Shown: one piece after another, positions 13,209 to 23,385 of the stretch
Layout: every line of letters begins with the position of its first letter
Numbering within the stretch: the stretch's first letter is position 1
NCBI GenBank assembly: GCA_029948255.1
Contig: JALIZF010001491.1
Span: 248,001-312,000, forward strand
Source: Telmatactis stephensoni
Taxonomy: Eukaryota > Cnidaria > Anthozoa > Actiniaria > Isophelliidae
DNA: 64,000 nt
Reading direction: 5' to 3'
Made by a program: the position numbers and the translations under genes
The notes under the pieces: generated by a model
Database searches by the model: none
What the model was told of the DNA's origin: nothing
What the model saw: only the letters and a program-made list of their open reading frames with translations

Positions 13209-15138
13209 TCAGTGACATTTAATTCTGGCTCCAAGAGGTCCACTAGTCAAATGGGATGCATTCCAAGTTGTCGATCCATTTCTGACCTGCTTCTTATCCT
13301 TAGCTCGTACACGAAAGATATAACCAAAGAATGCTGGTCTCCGTTCTTTTAATTCATTCGTCAAAAGAACGTCCACCTTTATATATTCTTTGCGGTTAGG
13401 CAGATCTTTAGATCTGCCATGATCAGCCATATTATACTACTTCATGTAGGTAGTTCCAGGTAGTTCCAGACATATCCAGTACCTTTTATGAGTCAATCTT
13501 AATAGGATTTGCAGTTTTTGCTATATTTAATAATTTTAATTTTCCACAAAGTCATACATGAAGTCATAGCAGACGTGCGCAGTGCCCAGCCGGTTATGCT
13601 AACACGTTTGACAAGACTGAGTGGAATAATTTTTTTTTCAGTTTAACAAAATCCACCAAAGTTCTTGAGATTGACTACATATATATGCAACACATACAGA
13701 AGTTGCAAAACAGATATAGAAAATGCATAATGAACTTTGCAGTCATCTTGTTCTAGTTACCTTTCTCGTTGGTAGTTTTGCTTGATATTTTTTCGTAGCC
13801 ATCTCTCTGTTTTTAGATGAAGCAGATTTTAGCTTGGGTGTGTTATATTGTGAATTTCTAAGAGTAATATATAAATATGTTACAGTCTCACCCTATTCGT
13901 GAAGAATGTCAATGCGCTCTCGAACCATCCAGTGATGATTTTGACTGGGGAATCCAATGCAGCACTGGCAGTATCTTTTCCTGTGAAATTATATAACTAC
14001 TTTACTTAATTTTAAAGCCAGATTTACACGACAACCCTTTTTAAGGCATGGCACCTCCAACTCTGGGCGCGCGGTCCCATCATTTTTGGCACGCCCGGCA
14101 ACTGTAATTATCATCGCGCAAACAGAAAATTTGTTGATCTGATAGGGGTGCCGCATCCAAAATAATCAGTCCGGCACGTACCGGACCAAGCCTTAAATTG
14201 GTTTGTCGTGTAAAATGTGCTCTAGTAAGAATATGATCAGTATGTCAGACAAGTTTCAAGATTTTTTGTTTTGTGTTTGGATAGAGAGGCTTTGCACCAT
14301 CACGTGACGGCAGCCATGGCAGGAAGCAGGAACAATAGAGTCTGGACTATACAATCTGTTTTACATGAGAAAGAGTTCAGTTTCCCCCAGGAAAAATGCA
14401 TAACCCCTAATAAGAAGTTTTAATAATCATTTCTTCATGAACTGAAAAGCTGTATGGTTTAATATTCTTTCATGAGGTTGTCATTGTTGGAGTTATAAGC
14501 ATTTGAGCATCGTAAAAATACAGATGACGTCACCTCAGGAATTCGCTAATTTTTTAACAAGTTAAGTGCGTTTGAATGAAGCAATAGAAATATTCACCAT
14601 ACTGTGTATTTTAGCTATGAAAATGTTTTTTTGAATAGAAAACTAATAGTATATATTGTATATTTACTAATTCCTCGATTGACGGCATATTCTTTTCATT
14701 TGCATTTTTAGATATTAAAAGATTTAACATCAGAAAGAAGATGTCTATATCCAGAAACATTACTGAACCATAAAGCTTTTCCATTCACGAAGAAGCGGTT
14801 ATCAAAATTAGGAGCACTTTTAATATATTGAAAATTGGTCTTTTTGACTTTCTTCCTGCCTTCTCCCTTGCACTGAGATCATAGGCTTTACAATGATGGA
14901 GACTCTGCACGCCTAAGGGGAGATTTAGCTCTTTGCGATGCATAAACTGTAAAAGATTAAATACTAAGAAGCTGGTATCGAAACTTCAGTAATTCAAATA
15001 CTGTTTTCATGCGGTGTTACATATTTCCATTCATCCATCGCTGATGTAAAATCAACTGAAACGATTTATATATTATCATTACTTACCTACAATCATGGCC
15101 ATCCATAATAAAAAGTAAAAGACCACGAGTCTCGCCAT
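13209..15138 (-). CDS. Small secreted protein of unknown family, four exons (candidate)
   Basis: Exon 1 (15087-15138) encodes MARLVVFYFLLWMAMIV, a clear signal peptide, and ends at a GTAAGT donor. Exon 2 (13892-13980, TTTCACAG acceptor, GTGAGA donor) adds a short segment (KDTASAALDSPVK...ALTFFTN) that could form an amphipathic helix. Exon 3 (13761-13806, AAAAACAG acceptor, GTAACT donor) and exon 4 (13209-13405, stop at 13209) follow. All phases match (1, 0, 1), giving about 127 residues with two predicted N-glycosylation motifs (NGS, NAS) near the end. Only one cysteine (RIKCH) is near the C terminus. The exon 4 acceptor (CTAAAG) is weak in polypyrimidine. I do not recognise the family. A decayed paralogue with the same exons lies at 38350-38822, which supports the exon structure. 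Confidence 0.55.
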
Positions 15139-15181
15139 TGCCTTTGTCCCCAGCCAGAGCAGTGCTTGCAGGAAGAATGAT

Positions 15182-15570
15182 CTATTTATTAAAAGTAACA
15201 AATCGTTATTTTGATTTAGCACACAACACGCGTTCTAGCAATCATGTTGCGCTTTATGCAGGTACACGAACTCATTGGACAAAAAGGATGGTCTACATGA
15301 CACTTTGAATCACAACGGCTAATAACAAAGATGATCGAAAGATATTAGACAATTACAGTTGCATGTTATGTCACGGCAGCCGTCTTGGATAAACTTCAAC
15401 AAAAGATTTCTCATTAGCATTTATTGCATTTGTTTGTTCATCCAACATGGCTACCACTTCATTCTTTTTCTCTGCCAAAAGGGAATAAATGAAGCCCAGC
15501 AATATTAAATGTGTCGAATTAACTTTCTAAAGGGATTTTTACAATTTTGGTATCCAGTAAACTGTTCAAT
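15182..15570. repeat. Repeated intergenic block of the SRCR array
   Basis: The segment starting ATCTATTTATTAAAAGTAA recurs near 32288 and 35130. The segment CATTTATTG...GTATCCAGTAAACTG (about 15418-15570) recurs near 34218 and 36683. These blocks travel with the SRCR modules and show that array growth copied non-coding DNA too. Confidence 0.75.
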
Positions 15571-15596
15571 AACAGCTGCAGCGTTGACCCTTTGCA

Positions 15597-15681
15597 TTCA
15601 TCGAAGCATGATCAATGACAAGACCAGCAGTGCAAGCCAGTCCAACCGATGTAGGGCTTATTGTAAATTGAGGAGCAACGA
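15597..15681 (-). CDS. Linker exon of the SRCR module
   Basis: After a TTTTGCAG acceptor at 15682 the exon reads in phase 1 as VVAPQFTISPTSVGLACTA and continues open with GLVIDHASMN. Versions of this exon follow most type-1 SRCR exons here. Its domain family is not one I recognise. Its 3' border is uncertain because no strong donor is visible. Confidence 0.55.
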
Positions 15682-15840
15682 CTGCAAAAGTAAGACAAAC
15701 AACAATTCAAGCTGTTATAATTATTGTCATGTTGCGTAATCCATTGAAATCCTTACAATGTTGTATTTGAGGTATTTGTAGGTTGATGTAACAACTGAAA
15801 GATATGAAGATAATTAATGTCATGCTGTCTTTAAAACTAC

Positions 15841-16131
15841 CAATCTTGCACGTGACACCAACGTCCTCGTAATGCTGACAGGCATAACCCCAGCCATTAT
15901 GACCACAGTTGGCAATGGACATTTCTGTACCAGTACAACCAAGGACAGCAAGCCAAGATATCCCTTTGACAGAATTAAAGTTTGTGTGTCTAACAACTTG
16001 TACTCCAGGGTACCCAAGCATGCGACAAATCACCTCAGCGTCGTTCTTGTCCCAAAGATCATCACATACAGTACCCCACACACCATGGTACCTGACTTCA
16101 AGTCGAACAGAATTGGATGACGTTCCTCCAG
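15841..16131 (-). CDS. Type-1 SRCR domain exon (A), 5' part displaced by a SINE-like insert
   Basis: SRCR domains are about 100-residue extracellular binding modules. This exon encodes [20 protein letters not shown], then six cysteines in the usual order (TVC, VIC, LGC, ANC, YAC, VTC). Variable patches are DDLWDKN, AVLGC and GHNGWGYACQHYED. It ends at a GTAGTT donor in phase 1. The first 25 bases of the standard exon (encoding AVPPVQV) lie apart at about 16281-16305, separated by an insert; the TTTTATTAG-like sequence before CTGGAGG could act as a new acceptor. The linker exon follows at 15681. Confidence 0.75.
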
Positions 16132-16133
16132 CT

Positions 16134-16281
16134 AATAACATTTTATATATAATAAAATATTTTATATTATTTTAATCAGTTTTATTGATGATTTTATATC
16201 TTTTTGACACATATCTGTAAAGCGCTGTTGAACCTTGGGAAATTAGCGCTATATGAAATAACAATAATTATTATTAATCCA
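16134..16281 (+). mobile_element. SINE/CR1-tail-like insert inside an SRCR exon
   Basis: The insert contains GTAAAGCGCTGTTGAACC, then AGCGCTATATGAAATAACAA and an ATT-rich tail. The pair of GCGCT boxes followed by ATT repeats is typical of 3' ends of V-SINEs and CR1/L2 LINEs. It interrupts the start of exon A. Confidence 0.6.
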
Positions 16282-16508
16282 ACTTGAACTGGTGGAACAG
16301 CTGTAGATTTAGAAAGTTAATTAATTTTTATAATGGATATGCAAATATTATACTTGGCCATGGACTGGGGAAAAAATAGAAAAGTTCATTTATGACGACA
16401 GTTTATACTATGATACCTAGAAGTCTTCAAAGTATAGAATGCTACATTATGTAAGAAATACTATCAACAATAGTATAAATATATTTGTTTAATGTTTTTA
16501 ACTCTTAC

Positions 16509-16824
16509 CTTTATCTACTTGACAAACCACACCAGCAAGTCGTTTATCCGTGCACCAAGAATCTACATTCCATCCCCAGTGAGAACCATCGCCAGTGAGA
16601 ACACTATATGTATTCCACCATGAAGTACAAGCCTGGCTCTCCTTCAATGCGCCAAATGTAATTAACAGCTGCTTTGTAACCAAGCATTCGACAGATTACG
16701 TGAGCATCGTTTATATCCCAGTAATCACGACAGACCGCTCCCCAGGTCCCTTTGTACTGGATTTCCACTTGACCAACATGGCTTACATTAGTTCCCACCA
16801 GACGAACTTTAATCGCTTTTTCTT
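16509..16824 (-). pseudogene. Type-2 SRCR exon (B), damaged
   Basis: The type-2 exon begins after TATATCAG with KAIKVRLVGTNVSHVGQVEI and shows WGAVC and HVICRMLGYKAAV. After IEGE the reading frame is lost: compared with the exon at 57763-58094, the segment around the third and fourth cysteines is deleted and shifted. The end (LAGVVCQVDK, GTAAGA donor) is recognisable in another frame. With exon A and the linker it forms one type-2, type-1, linker module. Confidence 0.75.
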
Positions 16825-17334
16825 CTGATATAACCATAGACATTGTCAGATGTAAAGATTTGATGACCACTCTTTATTGCTTTGTTTTGTATTATAATAT
16901 TCAACAATTTTATAATACTAGTGAAACTATAATTGTATTGAATTTATGGCCTTAAAGATTTAAATATCCGCACTAAACATTCTATAATTGCAGCCAGGAT
17001 TCATTCTAAAGTTAAATCAAATTGCTTGCTATCAATAGACGTCATATCCCGTCTTGTGCGGAATTTTTACCAGCTGAATTACAAGTTTACAAAAGGACTC
17101 TTTCTGGAGAGATTTTGCCCCCCAGTCAAACCGGTTTTGCCATCCAGTCAAGACAAAAATATAATGAGATTCAACAGCTGATTGATACTTTTTTCAGACG
17201 TTTTGATTTTAACTTTAACTCAACTTTACATAAAGAGCCCCTTTAGATTGATTAAAGGGGGATTAGCATATGTCGTTATGGTGGAAAGTTCTCTTCTTGT
17301 AGCTCTCCACCAAACTGACGCCAATTAAGCCATT

Positions 17335-18090
17335 ATGGCCACTTTAGAACAGGTTAAGGACATGATTATGAGAGAACTAGCACCAATTCATCAGAAAGTT
17401 AACGAATTAGCTAAAAATTATAGTGAATTGAGTAAAGCAGTGAGCTTTGTATCTACCGAATACGACGATCTTGTCAAACAGCTTCAAGCGAGCAACGCCA
17501 AAGTTGACCGTCAACACACGGATTTAGCCAAAATCAAGCAAGACATCAAAATTATCGATAAAAGAGCAACTGAAGCTGAACAAGAAGTTGATGATCTTTC
17601 ACAGTACATAAGAAGAGATTGTCTTGAAATCTCAGGCATTAAAACCACAAATGACAACTCTGCAGAAGACATAGTTGAATCCGTTGGCGAAGCCATTGGT
17701 TTAAACTTGATCAGAAACGACATCTCTATCGCTCATCCTATCCCAACTCACGAGGACGATTCTCCGCCAAAGATCATAGTAAAGTTCACTCATCGCAAAA
17801 CTAGGAACAAATTCTACGCGAATCGAAAGAAACTTGCCAAGAAGAAGGCAAAAGATCTTCCCTACCTCAGCTTGGATACAGAATCAAAAGTCTTCATCTC
17901 TGAATCACTCACGTCCAAGAGGAAAAGGTTGTTCGGGGAGGTCAATAAGGTGAAAAAACGCCTTAAGTGGAAGTTCATTTGGACATACAACGGCAAGATC
18001 TTTCTCAAGGAAAAGGAGAAATCGAAGACCTATTCAATTGACAAAGATGAAGACCTCATCAAATTCAAGAATCTACACTCCTGCTCCTAA
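17335..18090 (+). CDS. LINE ORF1 protein (coiled coil, RNA-binding-like)
   Basis: The 251-residue ORF starts at an ATG in good context. Residues about 15-90 form a heptad-rich coiled coil ending in DDLSQYIRRDCLEISGI, a motif shared by many LINE ORF1 proteins. A basic RNA-binding-like domain follows (PPKIIVKFTHRKTRNKFYAN). ORF1 proteins coat the element RNA as trimers. The ORF is intact and lies 128 bp upstream of ORF2. Confidence 0.8.
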   Translation: MATLEQVKDMIMRELAPIHQKVNELAKNYSELSKAVSFVSTEYDDLVKQLQASNAKVDRQHTDLAKIKQDIKIIDKRATEAEQEVDDLSQYIRRDCLEISGIKTTNDNSAEDIVESVGEAIGLNLIRNDISIAHPIPTHEDDSPPKIIVKFTHRKTRNKFYANRKKLAKKKAKDLPYLSLDTESKVFISESLTSKRKRLFGEVNKVKKRLKWKFIWTYNGKIFLKEKEKSKTYSIDKDEDLIKFKNLHSCS

Positions 18091-18218
18091 GCCATGGAAA
18101 CCAAACTTAAGTATACGTTTATTTCTAAGAACCCTAGTTAACTGTACATAATATTATGTTTATCAACTATATTTATTAATAATGGGATAAGATTCATTAT
18201 AAAAATTCTTTAATCTAC

Positions 18219-21200
18219 ATGGTAAAATCACCAAAAGTAGTTAAAGAACCAAACCTCTCAATGCTACCATTCCATGGCCTGGATAATCAGGAGTTTCTAA
18301 GAATAACTGGTAGCTGGGTAAATTTATCCTTTGATAACATAGTTCAATCGAAAGATCTCTTTGAAGATGTTATCATAAATCCAGAAAAAGAAAATTTTTC
18401 ACAAGAGCAAGTGCTCAATTATTGCATTCAGTCAAAGTACTATTCAATTAAACAATCTGGCAATCTTTTCCATAAAGCAAAACAGCAATCTGGATTCTCG
18501 ATGGTTCATTTCAATATGCGTAGTCTTTCAAAAAATTTATCTTTATTAGAAGATTTACTCGTTACTCTGAAATGTTGGCCAGAAATTATTGCCATTTCAG
18601 AAACTAAATTAAGAGAACAAAACATAAACAACATTAGCATTTCAGGGTATACATTCTTGAATATTAATTCAAAAACCTCCGCTGGGGGAGTCGGTCTTTA
18701 TGTCTCTAATGAATTAGAGTTTATTAGGAGACAAGAACTTGATCTCTGCACCGATGATTTTGAAGCTTGTTGGATAGAAATTATTCGAAAAAGACAAAAG
18801 AACATTGTGATTGGAATCATCTATCGACACCCCTCAAGGGATTGTGAACCTCTTCGGGAAATTATTAAGGAACAATTAATTGGTCTAAACAACAAAGGGA
18901 AAGAAGTCTTTATTTTAGGCGACCTAAATATAAACTTGTTAAACTACAACAATGATAATCACACTGCCGATTACCTAGATACTTTATTGGACTTAGGTTT
19001 TATGCCTTTGATAACAAAACCTACTAGAATTACAGACCATACATCTACACTAATCGACCATATATATACTAACGTACCTCATAAAATATTAAAATCCGGA
19101 ATATGTCTAGCAGATATCACTGACCACTTGCCTGTCTTTTGCTCAGTGTCAAACAAACTGCCCACAAACAATGATATAAAATATCATCGAGACTTCTCAA
19201 AATTTGACAATGATTCCTTTATGACAGACATCCAGTCTATTGATTTCAATGGTTTAATCACCGCGGATGTGAATGAAAGCATGAACAACATGGTCAATGC
19301 GATACATTCTGTTTCTGATAAGCATGCGCCATTACGACAAATATCAAACAATAAAAAAAGACAAATAAAAAAGCCCTGGATCTCGAAAACTATACTCACC
19401 TCTATAAAAAAGAAACACAAACTATTTAAATCTCACTTCCTTAGTAAGGATCCCTCTAAAGTAAAGACATACAAGACGTACAACAACAATTTAAATAGAA
19501 TAAAAGATACTGCAAAAAAGAAGTATTTTCAAGAACAGTTTGATCTCAACAGTGGAAATTTAAAAGCCATTTGGAAGCTTATTGGAACGATAATAAACAG
19601 AAAAAAGAGCTCCTCTCAGAAGTCAATTTCAAAACTCATTTACAAAAACAAATGCTATACCAACAAAAAGTGCATTGCACAACAACTAAACACCCATTTC
19701 GTCAATGTTGGTAGCGATCTTGCGGGAAAACTCCCACAAACGGATATAGACCCTTTGAATAATTTGGACCGATCTTTCCAAAAGAGCTTTATGTTTCGTG
19801 GTATAACTCCACATGAAGTACATGATGAAATCAAGGCAGTAAAATTAAATAAAGCAACAATAGGAGTCCCGCAAATGTGCATTTCTCTTGCAAGTGACTA
19901 TATAAGCCAGCCCCTGTCCCAAATTTTTAACCAGTCTTTGCTCCAGGGAGTCGTCCCCGATATTTTAAAGGTATCTAAAGTAACCCCTATTGATAAGGGT
20001 GGAGACTCTACCGACCCCGCCAATTATCGACCTATCTCTACTTTATCTACTTTTACTCAGATATTTGAAAAATTAGTTTACAAGCAACTCACAAACTATA
20101 TCGAAAAACATAAGATCCTCTACGAATTCCAGTTTGGTTTTCGTAAAGGACGCTCAACAGCTCTAGCCATCGCAGAAATCACAGACAATCTTAAAAAAGC
20201 TATAGACAACAACCTGTATACTTGCGGTGTGTTTCTAGATTTTTCGAAGGCCTTCGACTCAGTTAATCATCAAATATTGCTTAAAAAAATGCAGGCATAT
20301 GGAATCCGAGGGCTACCACTAGAATGGTTTGAAAACTATCTTTCAAATAGAAAGCAATATGTCTCAGTTGGAAATGTGGAATCCGAGTTTCAATCAATAA
20401 AATGCGGAGTTCCCCAGGGGAGTACACTTGGCCCGCTTTTATTTCTGATATACATAAATGACCTCCCTAATTGCTCAAAAGAACTAAGCTTCAAAATTTT
20501 TGCTGACGACACCAACGTTTTCGCTTCTTCAAATAACCTTAATTCTCTGGAAAAACAATGAATACCGAACTGGAAAAGGTTAAGACATGGTGTGACGCTA
20601 ACAAACTATCCATAAACTTGACTAAAACCAACTTCATGATTGTCAAGTCCGCAAGGAAAAAAGACGCAGATATCAATATCAAACTTAGAAGTGTAGATGG
20701 AACCTCCTACTCATTAGAAAGGAAAAATCACATTAAATATCTAGGCGTCACGATAGATGATTCCATGTCATGGAAATATCATATTTCATATATTTGCACT
20801 CAAATTTCGCGTAACACCGGGATCATATCCAAGTTGAGACATTACGTTTCTCTAAAGCAATTAAAAGAATTGTACTATAACTTGATTTATCCGTACATAT
20901 CATACGCTATTATAGCGTGGGGTAGTACATACAAATGCCACCTTCAAAAAATTCAGGTAAAGCAAAATCATATTATTAGATTAATATTCTTTGCCACGCT
21001 TTATGGAGAAGAAACGACAAGTGCCAGACCTCTATTGAACCTACTAAGTATACTTTCAGTTTACAATGTATATCGCTTGCATGTCTTACAATTTATGCAC
21101 TCGTGGCATTGTGGGATTTTACCAAGCATCTTTGACAATATGTTTAAATATGCCAACAATGTCCACAATTACAATACGAGATATGCAAGTAAACAAAATC

Positions 21201-21358
21201 TTTATAAATCAAAAGTTAGAACAAATACAGGCAAACAAGCTATCTCGTTTGTGGCAATTGATCTCTGGAAAGACCTCCCAGTCTACCTTAAATCCTCAAA
21301 TATTAGGTCCTTCAGGAAACAATTGAAAGAGTATCTTCTTTCCGAACAACGACTGTAA
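18219..21358 (+). CDS. LINE ORF2: endonuclease and reverse transcriptase, one frameshift
   Basis: An amino-terminal extension is followed by an apurinic-like endonuclease (FNMRSLS, AISETKL, LGDLNIN, ITDHLP) and a reverse transcriptase (NYRPIS, FLDFSKAFDSVNH, GVPQGSTLGPLLF, and the catalytic FADD at 20499-20510). The frame shifts by one base at about 20550-20560, in an A run, after which KTWCDANKLSINLTKT and the carboxy-terminal region (LWKDLPVYLKSS) continue to 21358. Apart from that shift it looks complete, so the copy is young or the break is an assembly error. Confidence 0.85.
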
Positions 21359-21734
21359 TTGTTCCTACTTGATTCATACTAATTAATTAACCACAAAATA
21401 TATCTTAGCTATAATTGTTCATGATATAAGAATGTCCTTTTCATCGTCCTTGTGTTTATGTTTGTGTATATGTGTCCGTCTTTTTGTCTATTTGTGTCAT
21501 GATCCTTCACCTGCATTAAATATTAACACAAAAAGGCAGGGGGCTAACTTGAAAACGAAAGTTTATTTAGCCTCCTTTCTCAATGTCACTTAATTATATT
21601 TCTATATGTTTATATGTTTATTGGTCAAATTTTGTATTTCTATATTTATATATATTTCTTTAAAACTAGTTATTAATTGTAATCATAATGAAATACTGTA
21701 AACGAGAAATAAAAACAAACCAAACCAAACCAAT

Positions 21735-22269
21735 CGATTATTGGCTGCCGTTTTTTCGGTTTTTGCCTTCGTTTATATGAAAAGTAATAAACAACTATAG
21801 CTATTTACTTTGTTTAAGGAAAGGCTTCACGTTGTGTCTGGATGCTACATCTGATAATACAAGATCAAAAAGTAAAAATTAGTTGAGTGAATGCAATAAA
21901 TTTGTGAAATACTAATACACCTTACTTCTATAGCTTGTATCTAAAAGCTCGTGTAATGTCTTATATGTAAATAATTATGTAAATTGTACGTGATGCTAAA
22001 TAAAATATGTGTGTATAGCTGTAGTTTTCTTTTGTGTCTATTGAACTATTACATCACCCTAAAATTCATTTTTTATTTCGCAAATTGATTGCGCGCAATG
22101 ACTACAGTTACAAATATATATATACTATTGGTTCCAAAAGAAATAAGAAATGATTCTAGTACGGGATATTAAGCGACCTTTTTAACGCCGGCAATATAAT
22201 AATAATAATAATATACAATAATAACAAATCTTTAAAGATTATACTCCCGTCACGTTAAGTGGTTTTCAG

Positions 22270-22300
<31 letters not shown>

Positions 22301-22700
22301 ATGTAATAAAATTAGCTAAAAGTTAAAAGTTAAAAATAGCGAAAAATATATGCTGATATGCTTATGCTTATGCTTATATTATAGAAATAAAATAAATTTG
22401 TTTTTGTGTTTGGATAAAAATGTTCAAATGTCCTTAAATATCTTTGCAATATATAAAAAATCTATTAATTATTCATGTTGCTGTAATTTGAAGAAAAATT
22501 TACTTAAATGTCTTTTAAAACAGTTACGTGGCATAGGCCTCCTCAGCTCCATCGGTAGAGTCATGATCCAGTCGTTCGTGGCTTGACTGAAAAGAAGTAA
22601 CACGTCTTCCAGGAGGAGTCAGAGGGGAGTGGTCGTGGTCGCCGTTTAAAACTTTGATATACTTTATTAACTTCTTCTCTTTGGCATTTTAGAAGAATAA
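21735..22700. other. No gene seen
   Basis: AT-rich sequence with a TAA microsatellite at about 22196-22212 and a stretch near 22534-22585 (GGCCTCCTCAGCTCCATCGG) that weakly resembles a tRNA A box without a convincing B box. Confidence 0.5.
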
Positions 22701-22721
22701 TTAATTACAATTAATTACAAT

Positions 22722-22756
22722 TGATGTACTGCTTACTGTAAATTGAGGAGCAGCGA
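22722..22756 (-). pseudogene. Linker exon fragment
   Basis: Only the first part (VAAPQFTVSS) survives, preceded by a TTTTGCAG acceptor. The rest is replaced by ATTAATTACA repeats. Confidence 0.6.
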
Positions 22757-22912
22757 CTGCAAAAGCAAGACAAGCAACAAGCTGTTATAATTATTCTTGT
22801 GTTACGTAATTCACTGAAATACTCACAATATATGTTTATGATATGTGTAGGTTGATAGAACAACTGAAAGATATGAAAATAATTAATAAGTCATGTTGTC
22901 TTTAAAACCTAC

Positions 22913-23186
22913 CCATCTTGCACGTGACACCAACGTCCTCGTGATGGGCACAGTATGCATTTCCCCATCCACTATGACTACAGTTGGCAATGGACACTTC
23001 TGTACCAGTACAAGCAAGGTGGTTAAACCATATTATACCTTTGGCAGGACTAAAGTTTGTGTGAAGGGCATTTTGTACTCCAGGGTACCCGAGCATACGA
23101 CAAACCACCTCAGCGTCCTTGCTGTCCCATCCATCGTCACACACAGTACCCCACACACCATGGTACCTGACCTCAAGTCGACCAGA
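22913..23186 (-). pseudogene. Type-1 SRCR exon (D) cut by a LINE insertion
   Basis: It reads [20 protein letters not shown] through to VTCKMG with all six cysteines and a normal GTAGGT donor. Variable patches are DDGWDSK, NHLAC and SHSGWGNAYCAHHED. The 5' end stops abruptly at 23186, where the AGA tail of the LINE begins. The missing start of the exon is not found on the far side of the LINE, so insertion came with loss of target DNA. Confidence 0.8.
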
Positions 23187-23240
23187 AGAAGAAGAAGAAG
23201 AAGAAGAAGAAGAAGAAGAGAGAGAGAGAGAGAGAGAGAT
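23187..23240. repeat. AGA then GA microsatellite at the LINE 3' end
   Basis: About 11 AGA units are followed by about 10 GA units, directly joining SRCR exon D to the LINE 3' UTR. Confidence 0.9.
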
Positions 23241-23385
23241 CTCTTTTATTTAACCTCGGTAAAATTTTCATCAATTACAAAATTGGTTTTCATGAAAACC
23301 GAGAAAAATATATATGTACATAAAACTATAATGATGAAAAATAATACTCAATAACCTAAAAATATATCATAACACTATCACAAAT

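Larger units (their letters stand above)
16962..21732 (+). mobile_element. Nearly complete CR1/L2-like LINE (element 1)
   Basis: Similarity to the intron beside the exon at 57763-58094 stops at about 16961, where the element begins. It carries ORF1 (17335-18090), ORF2 (18219-21358, one frameshift), a 3' UTR and a short CAAAC-repeat tail at 21715-21732. No clear target duplication was found. It inserted in the SRCR array in the orientation opposite to the exons. Confidence 0.8.

Noticed and set aside
15872..16175. Plus-strand ORFs opposite SRCR exons (MLTGITPAIMTTVGNGHFC and similar)
   Set aside because: The same antisense words occur opposite every type-1 SRCR exon; they are antisense shadows of the conserved domain.
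22534..22585. Possible tRNA or tRNA-derived SINE
   Set aside because: An A-box-like CAGCTCCATCGGTAGAG is present, but I find no convincing B box or cloverleaf.
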